A stretch of DNA of 64,000 nt, taken from Agapetus fuscipes (lineage: Eukaryota; Arthropoda; Insecta; Trichoptera; Glossosomatidae). The translations under genes and the position numbers were made by a program. The stretch's first letter is position 1, and the number at the start of each line of letters is the position of its first letter. A model generated the notes under the pieces. It was not told where the DNA came from, searched no databases, and saw nothing but the letters and a program-made list of their open reading frames with translations. Below, in pieces: positions 20,020-30,989 of the stretch. Where the stretch lies: NCBI GenBank assembly GCA_951799405.1, contig OX637343.1:10704524-10768523 (forward strand). Reading direction: 5' to 3'.

Positions 20020-20310
20020 GGATCCACATAAAAATTATTCACATCGACGGTTAAAAGGCAGTAAGCGACATAAACTAAATTGTTCAGGAGAGCCGTTTAG
20101 GACAAAAAAGGCCAAAATCTTGTCGGTTACATCCATAGATAACGGAATAAATTCTTTTTTTGATCTGTGGTTACATCAAAACCACACTTCGAAAACGCAG
20201 TTGTTGGCTTGGGCATAAACAACACAAAAATCATCGTAGAGCTATGGGAGTTAGAGCATTAAAAAGAGCGGAAATTTTCAAGTAGGATAGCATTCATACC
20301 TCATTTTTGA
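20020..20310 (+). repeat. Interspersed repeat, partner of 4650-4960
   Basis: It contains GTTGTTGGCTTGGGCATAAA and GAGCTATGGGAGTTAGAGCA, the inverse of the first copy. Confidence 0.5.
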
Positions 20311-20458
20311 CCAAAATGTCGCCTTTTAAACGTCGGCATGATTTCTCATTTTATTTCTTCTTTATTCCTTTACTTTTTTGGTTGCTATGAGGCTAACCAA
20401 CCATACTGTAAAAAAAAATATACCCATACTGTAATAAAAGAGTATTTTTAAGGTTTAA

Positions 20459-20818
20459 GTTTACCACTTAAGTTGAAATGGGGGTTACCCAGCTTCCGAG
20501 CGGGCAATTTCTCATTTCTTGTGAAGGCTGAGTAAGCCTTGCCGGGGTTGGGTTTGAAATAAATACCAAAATGGGAAATCATTTCTGACACCCTCGGTGG
20601 GGATCGAAACCCTGCTCTCCGTATAAAATGCAAGCATGCTACCAACTGAGCCATCGACCGGACTTTTTACGAACTTGGTCTTCGTTTCAAAGCGCCGATT
20701 CTCAAGCATGATCCAAGCATACCGGTCTTTGGTAAAGGTATATGAATTTTTCAACCCAGCGAAGACCATATTTGAAAATATAAATGGTACATTGGTTGTG
20801 CTCCGCCGGGATTCGAAA
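20459..20818 (-). mobile_element. Composite SINE D-C dimer, copy 2
   Basis: SINE-D (20664-20818, short, internal deletion around 20715) joins SINE-C (20459-20663) at AAAAAGTCCGGTCGATGGCT on the minus strand. The C part lacks its last third. Confidence 0.85.
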
Positions 20819-20890
20819 CGATGATGTAGAGAATACATGAAGAAGAAAAATATAACGCTCAAAAATATTTTATTTTTTATACTTATTTTC

Positions 20891-21226
20891 GGTCCGGTCC
20901 ATAGCTCAGGTGGTAGAGTGCTTGCATTCCATGCCGAAAGCTCGGGTTCGAATCCCACCGAGGGTGTCAGAAATGATTTCCCGTTTCGGTGTTTATTTCA
21001 AACCACAAAATAAAATAACAGCAAGGTTTACTCAGCCTTCACAAGAAATGAGTACCAGCGTTCTTGGGAGCTGGGAAACCTCCACTTCAACTGAAGTGGT
21101 TGGCGTAAGGCCGGCCCCCTTACCTGTAAAAATAAATAGGTTCAACTCGCCACATGCGACCCCTTCGGGGATAACGCGGCAAGAAGTTACACTATATGTG
21201 TAGCTTAGTTGCGTTGCGTTTTTTTT
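20891..21226 (+). mobile_element. SINE-C, full length
   Basis: The head is GGTCCGGTCCATAGCTCAGG, B box GGGTTCGAATCCC, body GATTTCCCGTTTCGGTGTTT and 3' end TGTAGCTTAGTTGCGTTGCG followed by a T run. It is in opposite orientation to the dimer 70 bp upstream. Confidence 0.92.
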
Positions 21227-21417
21227 TTTCGTGTATTTATTTTAATTGAATCATCTCGCTGAAGCCCCTCACTCCACTGCACGTATCTTTAAATAAATGC
21301 CCACAAATAGCCCGACCCTCATTAGGCCTACGACAGAGTCTACGTCAAGTATAAAGCTCTACGCTCACACTCAACCGTAGACTTAAAAATCGTAAGGAAA
21401 CTTGAACACTCAATAGG

Positions 21418-22568
21418 TAGGGACTGGAAAATAGTGGTGTTATTTTTCAGGAAATTCGCGTTATTTTTTTGTGAAATTCGCGTTATTTTTGATCAAAAAC
21501 AGGGAAATTCGCGTTATTTTTCATGATAAACGGGGAGATTCGGTGAAATTTTTAGGGTTGCTTAGATCAAAATAAAGGTTTATATAATTGCAAAACAAAA
21601 TATATTACTATATTTACAATTTATTATGTAAACAACAATATGCACCTTCAAAAACAATGAATAAACAACATCTGAATCAATACGAGTATCTGCAACCGAA
21701 GATGGTGGAAGTACCCACCGAAAACGTTTTTACAATAAAAAATACTCAAGTGGTACCTACAAAACAATGTTTTTTAATTTTAGTTTCTCAATTTTTTTTT
21801 TTTTTTTTTTTTAAATAATCCTTTTTTACAAAAAAAACCATTGATTGAAAAAAGTATTAATATTTCAATGACACTCCGAATATCCTGCAAATATCCATTT
21901 AAAATGTGTAATTTTTGTGCATTTAGTCTCTAGATGAGGGTTATCTCATTTTTCAAGGGATGTTGGCTTTTATGAAAGCTTCAAGTTGTGCTCTTGGCTA
22001 ATCCAGCAACAGCTTCACTCCTTGAAGTATTTTTCTTCATTGATGTCACGATTCAAGTCTGCTTGGATGATCCAGCACAGTTCTGCTTATCATTATTTTT
22101 TTAATAAAATAGATTTGTGAATAGGAATGCAATTTAACAACCTACTCTGCCTGGCCAGATACAGGTATGAATATCATTAATTAATAATTCATTATTGTTT
22201 ATTTTAATGAATTATTCATTTTTAATTACCCAATTACATCTGTTGAACCAGGGTCAAATTTATGGTCAAATGACCCAGGTGGGGATCGAACCCCGCGTCT
22301 AGCGTTCTAGCGTGTTTAAACGTTGAAAGAGACCAATTTTCCTGTGCTTTGCACCTTGCAAAGGGTTTTCGCAGGATTTTTTTCTTTCCCACAAAATCTT
22401 TGCGTTGCAAAAGCGATACATATGACAACTTTTTCGCACGATTTCTACCAAAAGTCCGAAAATTCGCGATATTTGCGTAAAACCTGAAATTTCGCGTTAT
22501 TCGCGTGAAAACATCAAAATTCGCGAATAAATTCGTTTTATCGCGATCGCGAAATTTTCCAGTCCCTA
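21418..22568 (-). mobile_element. hAT-1, copy 2 (1151 bp)
   Basis: The ends TAGGGACTGGAAAA and TTTTCCAGTCCCTA are flanked by TCAATAGG at 21410-21417 and 22569-22576. It is in reverse orientation to copy 1, with the same internal SINE-B (22103-22330). The N-terminal-like frame (FGRNRAKKLSYVSLLQRK) is again open but short. A T18-type run at 21790 marks extra slippage. Confidence 0.92.
22103..22330 (-). mobile_element. SINE-B carried inside hAT-1 copy 2
   Basis: It shares with copy 1 not only the SINE but its flanks (TCTAGCGTTCTAGCGTGTTT), so the SINE was already inside the parental hAT element. Confidence 0.85.
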
Positions 22569-22589
22569 TCAATAGGGACACTGTTCTCT

Positions 22590-22690
22590 AGAGATGTCGC
22601 GAATAGTGGTCGTAGTGAATAGTCGGGATACCGAATAATCGCCATTCCCTACGGCGAGTACCGAATATCTCGGCATTATGACGTACTTAA
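22590..22690. repeat. Short GAGATGTCGCGAATA repeat
   Basis: AGAGATGTCGCGAATAGTGG and GTACCGAATATCTCGGC have an inverse relative at 30935-30985 (CGAATACCCG, CGCCATCTCT). The identity is unknown. Confidence 0.35.
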
Positions 22691-22705
22691 ATTAAGATAT
22701 ATTAA

Positions 22706-22923
22706 GTTCCTTGACTTATAGATTGGTATGCGGCTGACCACCCATGCTGTACAAAATGTTTCACTTTACCAATGTCACCTCTGTTTCAGGGAAGGACGGC
22801 AAGAGTTGCATGGTGTATGTCCATTTGAAATTTGGGCTTTAATGTTTTAGGTTCACAAGCGCGAACTTGTACGTGTCTGTTGGGAGAATATTACATATCT
22901 TTGCAACTTAGATAAGATTAGAA
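22706..22923 (+). mobile_element. A-repeat
   Basis: It starts AGTTCCTTGACTTATAGATT and ends CTTTGCAACTTAGATAAGAT. A short deletion lies in the AAGCGCGAAC region. Confidence 0.88.
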
Positions 22924-23125
22924 GGATATTAAGACGTTAAAAAGGAATATAAAAAATGCCTCTTCAATCAATAAAAAAATATATATAAAAAACGGTTTAC
23001 TTGTTAACAAATAATAATATCTCAGATGTAGTAGTATTAGTTAGTGCCATCTAAAAAACTCAAGGTTATGGTAAAAGAAAGCAATGATGTTTATGAAATC
23101 AGTCACATACCTACACCTTCTTCTT

Positions 23126-23430
23126 GGACCGGTCCATAGTCCAGTGGCAACACTTCGGACTCGTAAATGGAAGGTTGTGGATTCGAATCCCGGCGGAGCA
23201 CAAAAAATACCATTTATATTTCCAAATGTGCTCTCCGCTGGGTTGAAAAATTCATAAACGTTTACCAAAGACCGGTCATAAAAAGGTCCATACAGTCTTA
23301 CAACAACTGGGTCTTGCTTGAGAATTGGCGCTTTCTACAGCGACGACCAAGCTCGCAGAGGGATCTTGAGATGTAATACACACAAAAACAGTGCTCACCA
23401 AATAAATCATCTTAATATTATTATTATTAT
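23126..23430 (+). mobile_element. SINE-D with short tail
   Basis: The head is GGACCGGTCCATAGTCCAGT. It continues to CACCAAATAAATCATCTTAA and an (ATT)n microsatellite. Confidence 0.9.
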
Positions 23431-23779
23431 ATCTTTAATCAAATCGACTGCTCCAAGGAAGAAGGAAGTAACTCCGAAATGTAGGTTTTTGACCTATTTC
23501 CATTTCTGAAGGTAACAAATCATTATCTTCATTCCAAGATGAAAGCCGTGTCTCTATCTCTTTGAAATTCGTTAATAAATTAATGTAAAAAATAGTTTAT
23601 GCATTGTACTCCATGGAATAAATAACATTCAATTGTCTCTCCTGCAAAACTATATTTTTTGACCTAGTGCTGTCTTCTATAATAGAGCAGTCGATATGTG
23701 AGTGATTCCCAAAATAAATTGTGTAAAATAAATGAATCGAAGTTTTATTGGCTTGAACCCAAGTAAATTGCAACAATAC
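23431..23779. other. Intron, nothing recognised
   Basis: Short AT-rich unique sequence with no coding or repeat signal. Confidence 0.55.
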
Positions 23780-24110
23780 AATCTATAATCTATAATCTAT
23801 AATCTAAGTTGCAAGGATATATTCATTTAAAGCTCTCAGATGTATGCCCACAAACCAACAAGTGTAGTTCGCGCTTACAAATGCTGAATGTGTACTTACA
23901 AATAAAATCCAAACCTCAAATGAACATAAGCCCCACAACTTTTGCCGACCTTCCCTGAAACAGGGGTGACATTGGCAAAGTGAACCATTTTTTACAGTAT
24001 GGGTGGTCAGCCTCATACCAACCTATAAGTCAAGGAATATGAATAATAAATTACATTTAAATATAAAAAAAGAACAAAACCTTACAAAGAAATCTATACA
24101 AAAAAAAATA
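23780..24110 (-). mobile_element. A-repeat, long version
   Basis: The 3' terminus is ATCTATAATCTATAATCTAT. Beyond AAGTCAAGGAATATG it keeps about 80 bp (AACAAAACCTTACAAAGAAA) that match the spacer after the LINE ORF at 39615-39665, tying it to the LINE. Confidence 0.88.
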
Positions 24111-24590
24111 TATATCCCTTATCTTTATAAAATTCAACGGCCTCCCCATACAAAATAGTTGTGCGTTAATGGCATTCAAACTGAAGAACTCCTAAACAGA
24201 TGCACGTCATATTCACAACAAATATTGTTCAGGACTTGGGATGTGCTTCCTCATCATTAGTAGATTTTAAATTGTTGTTTTTTAAATAAATAAACATGAT
24301 CAATCACAACACCTTTTTATGTAAAACCTATGCGAGAAACAAAACTCATTTTGACATTCGAATTTCAAATAAATTGCCAGCACTTCAACGTTGTTCAAAG
24401 TTGCCATCGTTGCCATTGCCAAGTCGATTCTTTTTCGGTTGAATTCCGTTGAGTACCTACCTATATTCTTTATTTATTTCAAAATTATACTTCAACCAGT
24501 TATAACATGTATTTTTTAGAAATAATGACGATCGATTCGGTCAACTTTCTATATGAAACCGTATTTATTGCGGCATTTAATTTTTTTAAA
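24111..24590. other. Intron, nothing recognised
   Basis: Unique-looking sequence between the last dispersed A-repeat and the tandem array. No ORF of interest. Confidence 0.55.
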
Positions 24591-24596
24591 GTATTA

Positions 24597-27500
24597 TTAC
24601 AATATACAATCTAAGTTGCATAGACGCATTAACATTTATAATTCATATTCAATGCACTCCTCTTCGGAGACACGAGTGAGTTTGCGCTTACAAATGCTGC
24701 ATGTGTATTTACAAATAAAAATTTCAGCCTCTCATGACCATAAGCCCTGCAACTTTTGCTGACCTTTTCAGAAACAGGGGACACATTTGTTAAGTGAACC
24801 CATTTATGCGATATGGGTGGTAAGCCTCATACTAACCCTTAAGTCAAGGAATATGAGTTTGAAAAATCCTTAAACAACGGTAATCTTAATTTATAATCTA
24901 AAGTTGCAAAAAAAGTGATTTGATGATTCAAATTGAATGCACGCCCACAAACTGGTAAATGTCATTTCACGCTAACATAAAGTTGTGGCGCTTGATTTTT
25001 TTTAAATATTACAATATATAATCTTAGTTGCACAGATACAATAACTTTTATAATTCATATTCAATGCATGCCCCCCTGGAGACACGAGTGGGTTCGCACT
25101 TATAAATGCTGCATGTGAACTTACAAATTAAAATTAAGGCCTCTAATGAACATAAGCCCTGCAACTTTTGCCAACCTTTTCAAAAACAGGGGAAACATTT
25201 GTCAAGTGAACCATTTTTTGCGATATGGGTATTCAGACTCATACTTACCTATAAGTCAAGGATTTGAGTTTGAAAAATCCTTCAACAACGTTAAATTTAA
25301 TTTATAATCTAAAGTTGCAAAAAAAGTTATTTGATGATTCAAATTGAATGCACGCCCACAAACTGGCAAATGTCATTTCACGCTAACATATAGTTGTGGC
25401 GCTTGATTTTTTTTAAATATTAGTTAGAATATATAATCTAAGTTGCACAGATACAATAACTTTTATAATTCATATTCAATGCATGCCCCCCTGGAGACAT
25501 GAGTGGGTTCGCGCTTATAAATGCTGCATGTTAACTTACAAATTAAAATTAAGGCCTCTAATGAACATAAGCCCTGCAACTTTTGCCAACCTTTTCAAAA
25601 ACAGGGGAAACATTTGTCAAGTGAACCATTTTTTGCGATATGGGTATTCAAGCTCATACTTACCTATCCGTCAAGGATTTGAGTTTAAAAAATCCTTCAA
25701 CAATGTTAAATTTAATTTATAATCTAAAGTTGCAAAAAAAGTTATTTGATGATTCAAATTGAATGCACGCCCACAAACTGGTAAATGTCATTTCACGCTA
25801 ACATAAAGTTGTGGCGCTTGATTTTTTTTAAATATTACAATATATAATCTTAGTTGCACAGATACAATAACTTTTATAATTCATATTCAATGCATGCCCC
25901 CCTGGAGACACGAGTGGGTTCGCACTTATAAATGCTGCATGTGAACTTACAAATTAAAATTAAGGCCTCTAATGAACATAAGCCCTGCAACTTTTGCCAA
26001 CCTTTTCAAAAACAGGGGAAACATTTGTCAAGTGAACCATTTTTTGCGATATGGGTATTCAGACTCATACTTACCTATAAGTCAAGGATTTGAGTTTGAA
26101 AAATCCTTCAACAACGTTAAATTTAATTTATAATCTAAAGTTGCAAAAAAAGTTATTTGATGATTCAAATTGAATGCACGCCCACAAACTGGCAAATGTC
26201 ATTTCACGCTAACATATAGTTGTGGCACTTGATTTTTTTTAAATATTAGAATATATAATCTAAGTTGCACAGATACAATAACTTTTATAATTCATATTCA
26301 ATGCATGCCCCCCTGGAGACATGAGTGGGTTCGCGCTTATAAATGCTGCATGTTAACTTACAAATTAAAATTAAGGCCTCTAATGAACATAAGCCCTGCA
26401 ACTTTTGCCAACCTTTTCAAAAACAGGGGAAACATTTGTCAAGTGAACCATTTTTTGCGATATGGGTATTCAAGCTCATACTTACCTATCCGTCAAGGAT
26501 TTGAGTTTAAAAAATCCTTCAACAATGTTAAATTTAATTTATAATCTAAAGTTGCAAAAAAAGTTATTTGATGATTCAAATTGAATGCACGCCCACAAAC
26601 TGGCAAATGTCATTTCACGCTAACATATAGTTGTGGCGCTTGATTTTTTTTAAATATTAGTTAGAATATATAATCTAAGTTGCACAGATACAATAACTTT
26701 TATAATTCATATTCAATGCATGCCCCCCTGGAGACATGAGTGGGTTCGCGCTTATAAATGCTGCATGTTAACTTACAAATTAAAATTAAGGCCTCTAATG
26801 AACATAAGCCCTGCAACTTTTGCCAACCTTTTCAAAAACAGGGGAAACATTTGTCAAGTGAACCATTTTTTGCGATATGGGTATTCAAGCTCATACTTAC
26901 CTATCCGTCAAGGATTTGAGTTTAAAAAATCCTTCAACAATGTTAAATTTAATTTATAATCTAAAGTTGCAAAAAAAGTTATTTGATGATTCAAATTGAA
27001 TGCACGCCCACAAACTGGCAAATGTCATTTCACGCTAACATTTAATTGTGGCACTTGATGTTTTTAATTTTAGAATATAAATCTAAGTTGCATACATACA
27101 TTTTATAATTCATATTCAATGCATGCCTCCAAGCAGACATGAGTGACTTTGCGCTTACAAATGCTGCATGTGTAATTACAAATAAAAATTTCAGCCTCTC
27201 ATAACCATAAGCCATGCAACTTTTGCCGACCTATTCAGAAACAGGGGGAACATTAGTTAAGTGAACCCATTTATGCGATATGGGTGGTAAGCCTCATACT
27301 AACCCTTAGGTCAAGGAGTTTGGGTTTGAAAAATCCTTAAACAACGGTTATCTTAATTTTTAATCTTAAGTTGCAAAAAGAGTTTTGATGATTCAAATAC
27401 AATGCACACCCACAAGCTGGCAAATGTTCTTTCACGCTAACATATAATTGTGGCACTTGATGTTTTTAATTTTAGAATATAAATCTAAGTTGCATACATA

Positions 27501-27715
27501 CATTTTATAATTCATATTGAATGCATGCCCCCAAGCAGACATGAGTGAGTTTGCGCTTACAAACGCTGCATGTGTAATTACAAATAAAAATTTCAGCCTC
27601 TCTTGACCATAAGCCCTGCAATTTTGCCGACCTTTTCAGGAACAGAGAAACATTCGTTCAGTGAACATTTTTTTAGGTATGGGAGGTCAGCCTCATACCT
27701 CATGCTTCATACAAG
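24597..27715 (-). repeat. Tandem array of eight 400-415-bp units built from the A-repeat
   Basis: Units begin near 24597, 25011, 25427, 25836, 26248, 26663, 27070 and 27471, each at AATATATAATCT(A/T)AGTTGCA-like text. Every unit holds most of an A-repeat plus a second, truncated A-repeat start (ATAATCTAAAGTTGCAAAAA). Two variants alternate in the middle (GACACGAGTGGGTTCGCACT and GACATGAGTGGGTTCGCGCT). The centre units are nearly identical and the edges diverged. The 79-codon frames inside three units are by-products. Confidence 0.93.
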
Positions 27716-27949
27716 ATACTCAGAACATGAAAGAACTAAATAACCCTTTTACCGCAATTTTTTTTTCAAATTACTTCTTAAAGCATTTAATTACTATGAA
27801 GGAGGTGTGAGGAAAAATTATTGCGAAGCCAGACTTACACTGCCCGAAGGGCCTAGCAGACAACCGTGCGCAGCACGGTCAGTCTGCTAGTATACTTATA
27901 TATATAATAATAAAATTTACAAAACAAGCTTTCCACAGAGGTTAATGTA
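27716..27949. other. Intron with short hairpin
   Basis: CAGACAACCGTGCGCAGCAC then GGTCAGTCTGCTAG near 27858-27890 forms a small GC-rich hairpin (GTGCG/CGCAC). Nothing else seen. Confidence 0.45.
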
Positions 27950-28192
27950 TAATCCAAGTTGAAAAGATATATTGACGTTTAAGTCACATATTTAATGCGT
28001 GTCCACAAGCAGGCATACGTAAGTTCGCGCTTACACATGCTGCTTGTGTACATATAACATAAACCAAACCTCAGATGAACACAAACTCTGCAACTCCTGT
28101 CATCCCTCCCTGAAATCGGGGTGGCATTGGCAAATGTGAAGTTTTTATAGCATGGGGGGTCAGCCTTATACCAACCTATAAGTCAAGGAATA
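27950..28192 (-). mobile_element. A-repeat
   Basis: A diverged copy from AATCCAAGTTGAAAAGATAT to CCAACCTATAAGTCAAGGAA. Confidence 0.85.
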
Positions 28193-28198
28193 ATATTC

Positions 28199-28376
28199 TT
28201 TTTTAAAAAGAGGGATGCAACTCACCAAACTATTTTGCCTGGCCAGAAAAGGTTTTAACATAATCAACTAATAATTTTTATTTTAATGAATTCTTTATCA
28301 ATAATTATCCAATGACTATCTGTTGAACCAGGGTCAAAGTTATAATATTATATAAAAGTTATAATATTATATAGCC
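28199..28376 (-). mobile_element. SINE-B, 3' part
   Basis: It contains ATTTTGCCTGGCCAGAAAAG and TGTTGAACCAGGGTCAAAGT. The head is missing and a short ATATTATATAAAAGTTATA duplication sits at its edge. Confidence 0.75.
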
Positions 28377-28530
28377 CAGGTACCATAACTTTGTTATTGG
28401 CTGCTAATTACCCTCAGCATAAAATATTTACATAATCTCCTCTTGATTGCATAAACCCAAAAATGCATGGAAGATATGACAGCACTCCTAGTTTGTGATA
28501 TAGTTTTCATACATTTTGTCGATATACTCG

Positions 28531-28650
28531 GGGTGATTCACTTCTGCCAATCCCACCTGATTTCAGGGAAAGGTGGCACGAGTTGCAAGGTTTGCTTTCA
28601 TGTGAGGTTTGATTTATTTTGTAAGTACACATGCAACTTAGATGATAGTT
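28531..28650 (+). mobile_element. A-repeat, internally deleted
   Basis: GGTGATTCACTTCTGCCAAT through GTAAGTACACATGCAACTTA jumps directly from the middle of the UTR to its end. Confidence 0.8.
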
Positions 28651-28741
28651 TATCGGGGTATAGAACTCCAGTTCCAGAGATTTGTGATGTTTGCCTACCA
28701 AGAAATGGAACATGAGTTCAGAGTCTATTCATTTGTCCTCC

Positions 28742-28990
28742 ATTCCTTGACTGATTGGTATGAGATTGACCACCCATACTGTAAAAAATGGTTCACTTTG
28801 CCAATGTCACTCCTGTTTCAGGGAAGGTCGGCAAGAGTTGCAGGGCTTATGTTCATTTGAGATTGGGTTTTTTATACTGTAGGTCCACATGCGGCATGTG
28901 TGAGCGCGAAATTATGTGTGTCTGCTTGTGGGAATGCATTTAATTTGAATCTCAAATGATACATATCTTTGCAGCTTAGATTTAGATGTA
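28742..28990 (+). mobile_element. A-repeat at the 3' end of the nested gene
   Basis: It runs from ATTCCTTGACTGATTGGTAT to GCAGCTTAGATTTAGATG. The nested antisense stop codon is about 20 bp beyond, so the nested transcript must read into this repeat in antisense. Confidence 0.9.
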
Positions 28991-29010
28991 AGCTTGGGCC
29001 TCATAAATTT

Positions 29011-30675
29011 CTAGTATTTTCTCGCCATTGCTCGAAACCGCCACGGCGAACAATTCGCAATAGATCTATCATACTCAGCCTTGTTCCCCTCCTCTCGATT
29101 ATCCTCCACAGTTGTGCAGCTGGCGACATTCTCCTTACTCACAGTCACAAATTCAAAATCATTCCTCTGCTCAAACGTCTCGACCACCATCGTCTTGGGC
29201 AACGGCAGCACCGGTTTGAATTTTTTAACAACAAAAGTGTTTTCGTCTCGCCAGGAAGTTCCAGTCTGATTCCCCAGCAGTGTTCCGTTGGCAGAACTTT
29301 TAATTCCCAAAGTTGGCGCTGGTTTAATTGGACTGCATACTCTCTTATTGTTGACTTGTTTCTTGGCATCCTTTACGTACATATAAGTATTACTGACTAA
29401 GCTCTCACTGTAATTATTTGCCACAGCTTGCTTGTTTGAGTTTAGTATTTGTGTGTGCAGCGACGTAGAAGGTATTCTAAGGGCTGGAGTTGTCAATGCG
29501 GACCTCTTTCTGTAGGAGCACACTGAAGAATCTCTGAGCGTAGAATTTACCAAGGGATACCGACCCAATGCTTGCCTCTGTCGTGGTATGGTCGATAAAC
29601 TTGAAATAGAACTGAAGTTGGAAACTGAATCATCAATTTTGGGAACTTTAGATTTCATGTGTGTGTGAATTTCATTGATCTCTTCAAACTGTCTTTTTCT
29701 GGCAAGGGGGACTTTAAACACACCCCCGCTCGTCTCTTCCCTTCTACCAAACCTCCATTCACTCACATTGGCATTCCCCGTCATGTTGCCCACATTGCTA
29801 CCGTAGTCAGGTTTTCTCTGATTCTGTATCGTGCTGCACATGAAGTTGCTGGTAGCCGTGCGAGTGTAAGAAGACAACACAGATTTATGGTTTGGAACAC
29901 AAAAACTGCCTCGAGAATAAGATGGAAGTACTTCATCTCTAGCACATAGACTAGATGACGGCCCTCCCATGTACGAATCACCAAATCTTTTTGACACACT
30001 CCCGTTATGATATCGTGAATCCAATGGAAAATTTCTACCATCGATTTTACTCTGTTGTCTATTTGAATCGCTCAATACATTGTTACACTTTATGAAATCT
30101 TGTGTCATATCAGAATAAACGTTTTTATTCCATGTCCTCAGCTCTGGTGACATGTAAATGATTGATTCAGGGCGCAGCACGCTTCTCAAGCGCTTCGCTG
30201 AATGCAAATGTTGTATGCTGAATGCATTTCCTTTTGACAGGCATCTGGATGTGTCAAAGGGCAGTCTTGAAGGCGGCGGCTTGAAGAATCCGAATTCATA
30301 CTTTTCAAGAACCGGCCTACAAGAGCTCCAATCAAACTTTGGTCTGATGCTTCTGTCGGTCTCTCTCAGCATTGTATCATTCCTTGGTAAAAGCTGTGAT
30401 TTGCTGCTGTGTAGCATGGACAGCTTATCTGAAAAGGTTCCATCTTTGAAAACCAATTTTTCTGGTACTCCTCTGTTACCTATAGAAGCACTGAATTCTC
30501 TACTTCTCATTGCATCTCTGTGTGAGAGAAGATTTGGCTTTCTCCACTGGACCACATCTTCTTTATCTGAAGAACCTCTGTCGGCATAGCTGCATTGTCC
30601 AGACCTCGGCCGCACATAATGTGCCTGCTCATTCTCCACAATATCTGACCACAGAGACGTGTGTGACTTCTCCAT
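29011..30675 (-). CDS. Unrecognised basic Ser/Arg-rich protein, nested antisense in the cyclase intron
   Basis: The frame is 555 codons with the stop, counted from the first Met (CAT at 30673-30675), and ends ...WRFRAMARKY at 29011. It stays open upstream to an in-frame stop at 30982-30984 but has no earlier Met, so the true exon probably begins at an acceptor near 30902 (minus TATCTAG). That would add about 76 codons including REFVDIFNGKKAKIT. The protein has no predicted membrane segment and is rich in Ser, Arg, Asn and Lys, so it is likely nuclear or disordered. Short motifs are visible: EKYEFGFFKPPP (FGF at 128-130), an RxxL just before it, SKENV (KEN at 514-516) and a C-terminal SPWRF. 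FGF plus KEN recalls sororin/Dalmatian cohesion factors, but that is only a hint. The frame is intact amid decayed transposons, which argues for selection. A retrogene is an alternative. Confidence 0.72.
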   Translation of the reverse strand: MEKSHTSLWSDIVENEQAHYVRPRSGQCSYADRGSSDKEDVVQWRKPNLLSHRDAMRSREFSASIGNRGVPEKLVFKDGTFSDKLSMLHSSKSQLLPRNDTMLRETDRSIRPKFDWSSCRPVLEKYEFGFFKPPPSRLPFDTSRCLSKGNAFSIQHLHSAKRLRSVLRPESIIYMSPELRTWNKNVYSDMTQDFIKCNNVLSDSNRQQSKIDGRNFPLDSRYHNGSVSKRFGDSYMGGPSSSLCARDEVLPSYSRGSFCVPNHKSVLSSYTRTATSNFMCSTIQNQRKPDYGSNVGNMTGNANVSEWRFGRREETSGGVFKVPLARKRQFEEINEIHTHMKSKVPKIDDSVSNFSSISSLSTIPRQRQALGRYPLVNSTLRDSSVCSYRKRSALTTPALRIPSTSLHTQILNSNKQAVANNYSESLVSNTYMYVKDAKKQVNNKRVCSPIKPAPTLGIKSSANGTLLGNQTGTSWRDENTFVVKKFKPVLPLPKTMVVETFEQRNDFEFVTVSKENVASCTTVEDNREEGNKAEYDRSIANCSPWRFRAMARKY

Positions 30676-30901
30676 CCTCCTGCATTGTGATATCTTTCTC
30701 TCAGCAGTAATCTTGGCTTTCTTGCCATTAAATATATCGACAAACTCCCGTGTATTCTTAACAACGTTGATTCTTTTATCACCGTGAACATGCTGATAAC
30801 TATCACTGATTGTTAAACTGACGTCTCCTGTTTGTCGCTCTGCCTCAGTTAATTCAGCTTTCCTCTTCTTGTTCTGAGTGATTTCCTTGAATATGTCTAT
30901 A
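30676..30901 (-). CDS. Probable 5' part of the nested antisense exon
   Basis: This is in frame with the antisense ORF and stop-free. It reads SIDIFKEITQNKKRKAEL, then DSYQHVHGDKRINVVKN and REFVDIFNGKKAKITAERK, which looks like protein rather than chance AT-rich sequence. No Met occurs in it. The minus-strand AG at 30903-30902 could be an acceptor (entry in phase 2), which would require an upstream exon at higher coordinates that I could not find. The pyrimidine run before it is a TTTTTTTT block 19-26 nt away, a weak but usable tract. Confidence 0.5.
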
Positions 30902-30989
30902 CTAGATATTATTCCGTGTTCAACGAAAAAAAATACCGAGCAGTGCCGAATACCGAATAATAACGGGTATTCGCGCCATCTCTACTGTT

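Noticed and set aside
25483..26959. Three identical 79-codon plus-strand frames
   Set aside because: They are by-products of the tandem array units. The same region is LINE 3' UTR in dispersed copies without this frame.
24597..27715. CRISPR-like array
   Set aside because: The unit is about 410 bp of LINE-derived sequence with no short repeat/unique spacer structure, in a eukaryotic intron.
29011..30901. Naming the antisense gene as sororin/Dalmatian
   Set aside because: Only short motifs (FGF, KEN, RxxL) match, and these occur by chance in long disordered proteins. No domain-level similarity can be shown here.
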